A DNA stretch of 9,559 nt from JANXVV01 sp038230975 (GTDB lineage: Bacteria > Planctomycetota > Phycisphaerae > Tepidisphaerales > Tepidisphaeraceae), in NCBI GenBank assembly GCA_038230975.1, contig JBBRMF010000200.1, forward strand, positions 1 to 9,559. The letters run 5' to 3'. The notes under the pieces were generated by a model. That model made no database searches. It worked only from the letters and a program-made list of their open reading frames with translations, and had not been told where the DNA came from. A program made the position numbers and the translations under genes. Every line of letters starts with the position of its first letter. Position 1 is the first letter of the stretch. Below, in pieces: positions 6,487-9,559 of the stretch.

Positions 6487-6514
6487 ATTATCGGGAAAGG
6501 CAGGAAGGATTCAA
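6487..6514 (-). promoter_or_regulatory. Sigma-70-type promoter of mdh
   Basis: Read on the minus strand, TTGAAT (6509-6514) and GATAAT (6487-6492) are separated by 16 nt. They match four and five of six consensus positions. The start would fall near 6480, giving a leader of about 25 nt with the ribosome binding site at 6463-6468. Confidence 0.6.
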
Positions 6515-6533
6515 TACGCAGGCTGGCAGAAAA

Positions 6534-6551
6534 GCCCCGACTTTGTGGGGG
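6534..6551 (-). terminator. Weak terminator candidate after the DUF2007 gene
   Basis: Directly after the DUF2007 stop, minus-strand CCCC and GGGGC can pair over a loop of about 8 nt and are followed by CTTTTCTG. The stem is only 4-5 bp, so read-through into mdh is plausible. Confidence 0.35.
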
Positions 6552-6929
6552 TCAATTTCCCGGCTCTTCCCCTGTGTCCGGTTCTTCCCCCTGGTCTTCG
6601 TAGGACCACCCGCATTGAGGGCAGACCTCAGCATCTTCAGCCATCGGGCTTCCACAGGCCAGACACTTGGCGGGGGCATCCTGGGTTTCAGTGTCCGGCG
6701 TTCCGGTTGAAAGGGGGTGCTGTTTGAGAATCGCCATTGCCGCATCCGCCTGCGATCGCAACACCTGCACTTTGATGTAGCCCACTGCCGGCCCGAGAAA
6801 CCAGTTCGTGTTGACCAGATTCGCATCGGCAATAAACGCCTCAATCCCTTCCTGGGACAGCAAAAGCCGAATGCCTTCCGCCTGCGGGGCGAATTGGCTG
6901 GTGGCCACCGTGACAAAATCATCGTTCAT
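6552..6929 (-). CDS. DUF2007 protein with a C-terminal zinc ribbon
   Basis: The 125-aa product has an N-terminal DUF2007 domain (about 4-70). FVTVATSQFAPQAEGIRLLL, GIEAFIADANLVNTN and VGYIKVQVLRSQADAAMAIL follow the family's ferredoxin-like pattern, which is labelled a putative prokaryotic signal-transducing domain with no proven ligand. A linker leads to a zinc ribbon with Cys89, Cys92, Cys103 and Cys106 (CLAC...CPQC) and a very acidic tail. The start at 6929 is preferred because GGAGG lies 5 nt upstream and family members begin just before xLVTVAT. A second ATG at 6960-6962 would add 11 residues and overlap the DUF1501 stop by four bases (ATGA), allowing translational coupling. It probably belongs to the same transcript as DUF1501, 29 nt upstream. 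Confidence 0.75.
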   Translation of the reverse strand: MNDDFVTVATSQFAPQAEGIRLLLSQEGIEAFIADANLVNTNWFLGPAVGYIKVQVLRSQADAAMAILKQHPLSTGTPDTETQDAPAKCLACGSPMAEDAEVCPQCGWSYEDQGEEPDTGEEPGN

Positions 6930-6958
6930 GGATTCCTCCGATCCCATTTTAGCCACAA

Positions 6959-8404
6959 TCATGCCATGATTCCTTTAATGACTTTCGACGGTTCGACGCC
7001 GGTCAGCCTCATGTCCAATCCTTGAAAGCGGAACGTAAATTTTTCGTGATTAATCCCGAGCAAGTGCAGGGCCGTTGCGTGGAAGTCATGGACGTGCACC
7101 GGGTCTTTGATGATGTTGTAGGAAAAATCATCGGTCTCACCGTAGACCGTGCCGCCTTTGATTCCACCGCCAGCCATCCACATCGTGAAGCAGCGCGGGT
7201 GGTGGTCGCGCCCGTAGTTGGTCTTGCTGAGCCCGCCTTGCGAATAGATCGTACGGCCGAATTCACCGCCCCAGATCACCAGAGTTTCATCCAGCATGCC
7301 GCGCATTTTCAGATCTTGAATCAGACCGTGACAAGGTTGGTCGATATCCTTGCACTGCGAAGGCAGACGACCGGCGACATTGGTATGGTTATCCCAGTTG
7401 TTGTGGTAAATTTGGACGAATCGCACCCCGCGTTCGACCATGCGGCGGGCCAGCAACGCCGCATGGGCGAAGCTACTAGGCTTTCGGGCTTCTTCACCGT
7501 AAAGTTTGTAGGTTGATTCCGGCTCACTGGTCACTTCCGTCAGATCAGGCACGCTGGCCTGCATGCGGAAGGCCAGTTCGTATTGCTCGATCCGAGTGTG
7601 TGTCTCGGGGTCTCCGACGATCTTATAGTTCTGTTCGTTAAGTTGACGCAGCGCATCGAGTCCACGGCGACGGACATTCGAGGGCACGCCGGGGGGATTG
7701 TTGATGTAGAGAATCGGATCGCCATTGGTGCGGAAGGAGACTCCGGCATGCTCACCCGGGAGATATCCAGAGCTCCACAAACGGCCGGAGATTGCCTGCA
7801 ATTGTTCGCGATTGGTAGGCTCGGCGACCAATACCACAAACGTGGGAAGGCTGTTATTCATCGATCCAAGACCATAGGAGGCCCAGGCTCCTAAACAGGG
7901 TCGACCGGCCAACTGATTGCCAGACTGCATCAGGGTTATTGCCGGCTCGTGGTTGATCGCATCCGTGTGCATGCTGCGAACGAAGCACATGTCATCCACC
8001 ATGCTGGCGGTGTACGGCAGCAACTCGCTGACCCACATGCCGCTCTTTCCATGGCGATCAAATTTGTACATCGAGGGAGCCACTGGAAATCGAGTCTGCC
8101 CGCTGGTCATCGTAGTCAGACGCTGGCCGTTACGAATCGATTCGGGAAGGTCTTTGTCGTACCAGTCCTTCATCTGCGGTTTGTGGTCGTATAGATCCAG
8201 TTGCGAAGGTCCACCGACCATATGCAGATAGATGACCTGCTTGGCTTTGGGCGCAAAATGCGGAATGAGCGATGGCAGAGCATCGGACGCTTTGGCGCTG
8301 GAACCCATCAGTGAGGCCAATGCGGCTGCCCCCAACACGTTCCCCCCTCGGCGCAAAAACTGGCGGCGGGTTTCGGAGCGGATGTAGTCTTGCATGGGAG
8401 TCAT
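6959..8404 (-). CDS. Tat-exported DUF1501 protein (alkaline phosphatase/sulfatase-like fold)
   Basis: This is a complete 481-aa protein. The N-terminus carries a twin-arginine signal, ETRRQFLRRGG (11-21), and a hydrophobic stretch (22-40, VLGAAALASLMG), so export of a folded protein is expected. The rest is typical DUF1501: VIYLHMVGGPSQLDLYD (57-73), MHTDAINHEPA (145-155), WGGEFGRT, and the GRDHHPRCFTMWMAGGGIKGG block. The family is assigned to the alkaline phosphatase/sulfatase superfamily, but no activity is established for most members. They are highly expanded in Planctomycetota and Verrucomicrobiota beside PSD1/DUF1553 genes, as here, and are suspected to act in degradation of complex polysaccharides. 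The start at 8404 has GAGG (8412-8415) 7 nt upstream, and ATG at 8395 is a weaker choice. Repeat copy C occupies most of the gap to the upstream PSD1 gene. Confidence 0.92.
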   Translation of the reverse strand: MTPMQDYIRSETRRQFLRRGGNVLGAAALASLMGSSAKASDALPSLIPHFAPKAKQVIYLHMVGGPSQLDLYDHKPQMKDWYDKDLPESIRNGQRLTTMTSGQTRFPVAPSMYKFDRHGKSGMWVSELLPYTASMVDDMCFVRSMHTDAINHEPAITLMQSGNQLAGRPCLGAWASYGLGSMNNSLPTFVVLVAEPTNREQLQAISGRLWSSGYLPGEHAGVSFRTNGDPILYINNPPGVPSNVRRRGLDALRQLNEQNYKIVGDPETHTRIEQYELAFRMQASVPDLTEVTSEPESTYKLYGEEARKPSSFAHAALLARRMVERGVRFVQIYHNNWDNHTNVAGRLPSQCKDIDQPCHGLIQDLKMRGMLDETLVIWGGEFGRTIYSQGGLSKTNYGRDHHPRCFTMWMAGGGIKGGTVYGETDDFSYNIIKDPVHVHDFHATALHLLGINHEKFTFRFQGLDMRLTGVEPSKVIKGIMA

Positions 8405-8433
8405 AGAAATACCTCAAGTCATTGATATTCAAT

Positions 8434-8510
8434 CTTTGCAGGGTGGGTGTACTCACCCACCGTTCGAGTCGGTTTGCGAATCGGTGGGTGAGTACACCCA
8501 CCCTACAAAG
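8434..8510. repeat. Palindromic intergenic element, copy C (best preserved)
   Basis: The arms 8434-8462 and 8482-8510 are reverse complements at 28 of 29 positions (left arm CTTTGCAGGGTGGGTGTACT onward). The 19-nt centre, TTCGAGTCGGTTTGCGAAT, is itself partly self-complementary. Each arm is also a perfect small hairpin: GGTGGGTG 8442-8449 with CACCCACC 8454-8461, and 8483-8490 with 8495-8502. It sits inside the 117-nt gap between the PSD1/DUF1553 stop and the DUF1501 start, about 30 nt from the DUF1501 start codon. Confidence 0.92.
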
Positions 8511-8521
8511 CTCGGCAGTCG

Positions 8522-9559
8522 TCACTTATTTAACGCCTCATCCAGGTTCATCACCTGATTGGCAAGCATCGTCCAGGCCGCGTGTTCGGCGGGGTTGATC
8601 GACTCATCGCGCTTGGATTCACCGACGGCCAGTAGTTGCCTGGTATCTTCGTTATGAGACTGGTAGTGCCTCAACAGATCCTCATACGCCATGCGACAGA
8701 CGACAACTTCCTCAGGCCGCATCGGCCGGGAAATCACCCGCATGGATAAGAACTTCAGTTGCCCATCAAACCCAACCGCCTGTTTGAGGGTCGATTGCGC
8801 AATCGCCCGGGCGGCCTCCATGAATTGCGTATCGTTCAAAGTCACCAGCGCCTGCAGCGGGGTATCCGTCCGCTCGCGACGCACGGTGCAGAATTCGCGC
8901 GTGGGGGCATTGAAGACATCCATTGACGCTGGAGGCCCGGCTCGTTTCCAGAAGGTATAAATGCTGCGACGATACAGGCCTTCACCCGTATCCTGCTGGT
9001 AGTGGCGAGTATCGCTTTCGGGCATGCCGACTACTTCCCAGACACCCGGGGGTTGATATGGCTTGACACTCGGACCACCGATTTTTTGCACGAGTAAACC
9101 GCTTTCTGCCAGCGCGGCATCGCGGATCATTTCGGCATCCATGCGGAACCGTGCTCCGCGCGAAAGCCAGCGATTGTAGGGATCTTTCTGGAGCTTCTCT
9201 TCGGTCACAGTCGTTGCCTGGCGGTAGGTGGCGCTGGTGACCAGCAGGCGGATCATGTGCTTTACGTCCCAGTGAGATTCTCGGAATTCAACGGCCATCC
9301 AATCGAGCAGCGCCGGGTTGACAGGGGGCTCGCCCATGATGCCAAAATCCTCGGTCGTTTTAACGATGCCCGTGCCGAAGATTTCCTGCCAGAATCGGTT
9401 CACGGTAACCCGGGCCATCAATGGATTCTTCGGATCGATAATCCAGTTCGCCAACCCAAGCCGATTTGGGGGTGCATCTTTGGCGATCGGATGCAGCGCG
9501 GCGAACACCGCCGGTTTTACTTCATCACGCGGCTGATCGTAGTTTCCGCGATACAACAC
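8522..9559 (-). CDS. PSD1/DUF1553 domain protein (C-terminal part; start beyond the window)
   Basis: 345 residues are visible. The frame is open to the window edge, and the GTG there codes an internal Val, not a start. The sequence is the PSD1 (DUF1553) C-terminal region: NRLGLANWIIDPKNPLMARV, VNRFWQEIFGTGIVKTTEDFG, LVTSATYRQ, FRMDAEMIRDAAL, then RRSIYTFWKRAGPPASMDVFNAP and RRERTDTPLQALVTLNDTQFMEAA. Full-length relatives run roughly 700-1100 aa, with an N-terminal signal peptide, often a haem-binding PSCyt1 domain, and PSCyt2 (DUF1549). Those parts are outside the window. The family is secreted, characteristic of Planctomycetota and neighbours, and lacks a proven biochemical role. It is upstream of and co-oriented with DUF1501, the usual pairing. 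Confidence 0.92.
   Translation of the reverse strand: MLYRGNYDQPRDEVKPAVFAALHPIAKDAPPNRLGLANWIIDPKNPLMARVTVNRFWQEIFGTGIVKTTEDFGIMGEPPVNPALLDWMAVEFRESHWDVKHMIRLLVTSATYRQATTVTEEKLQKDPYNRWLSRGARFRMDAEMIRDAALAESGLLVQKIGGPSVKPYQPPGVWEVVGMPESDTRHYQQDTGEGLYRRSIYTFWKRAGPPASMDVFNAPTREFCTVRRERTDTPLQALVTLNDTQFMEAARAIAQSTLKQAVGFDGQLKFLSMRVISRPMRPEEVVVCRMAYEDLLRHYQSHNEDTRQLLAVGESKRDESINPAEHAAWTMLANQVMNLDEALNK

Noticed and set aside
6119..6727. 202-codon plus-strand frame opposite mdh and the DUF2007 gene
   Set aside because: It lies antisense to two well-supported genes, and its product has no recognisable domain. It is explained by the codon bias of the opposite strand.
7022..7516. 164-codon plus-strand frame opposite DUF1501
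   Set aside because: It lies entirely antisense to a conserved family member with intact motifs and has no ribosome binding site.
3417..8510. Possibility that copies A, B and C form a CRISPR array or direct-repeat array
   Set aside because: The copies are kilobases apart, have genes between them and are palindromic with variable centres. There is no regular spacer pattern.

Overview
The window looks like a chromosomal segment of a Planctomycetota bacterium, with Verrucomicrobiota as the main alternative. The best evidence is the minus-strand pair at the right end: a PSD1/DUF1553 protein followed by a Tat-exported DUF1501 protein, a pairing that is greatly expanded in those phyla. Other hints are a DUF2007 protein, an uncharacterised coiled-coil envelope protein, and many palindromic intergenic repeats. 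No phage, plasmid, CRISPR, tRNA or rRNA signals were seen.

Layout. On the plus strand, 1-1733 holds the 3' half of a DadA-like FAD amine oxidoreductase and then a secreted GH5-like glycoside hydrolase. A perfect 27-bp inverted repeat (1750-1819) separates the hydrolase from a convergent minus-strand DUF2892/YgaP-like membrane protein (1821-2054). A consensus-like promoter near 2152-2179 leads into two plus-strand membrane-protein genes: a 287-aa coiled-coil protein and a 51-aa single-pass protein (3186-3341). A strong intrinsic terminator (3373-3409) closes that unit. After it come a decayed repeat copy and a 545-aa protein fusing a DUF2156 region to a RimI-like GNAT domain (3652-5289). The convergent gap 5290-5518 is almost entirely repeat and terminator sequence. 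On the minus strand follow malate dehydrogenase (5519-6454) with its own promoter and terminator, a DUF2007/zinc-ribbon protein (6552-6929), DUF1501 (6959-8404) and the C-terminal part of a PSD1/DUF1553 protein (8522 to beyond the window edge).

How the genes fit together. The PSD1 and DUF1501 genes form an operon-like pair that probably also transcribes the DUF2007 gene. Malate dehydrogenase is central metabolism with independent signals. The coiled-coil and 51-aa genes look like a two-gene envelope unit of unknown role. The DUF2156-GNAT protein probably acylates a substrate that cannot be named.

The most distinctive signal is a family of roughly 70-78-bp palindromic elements. Three copies are seen (A 3417-3485, B 5363-5432, C 8434-8510), all intergenic. 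Each intact arm is itself a small hairpin, so one element can fold as a long stem or as two small stem-loops. One copy sits between the PSD1 and DUF1501 genes. Two unrelated dispersed-looking palindromes (1750-1819 and 5301-5340) add to this repeat load.
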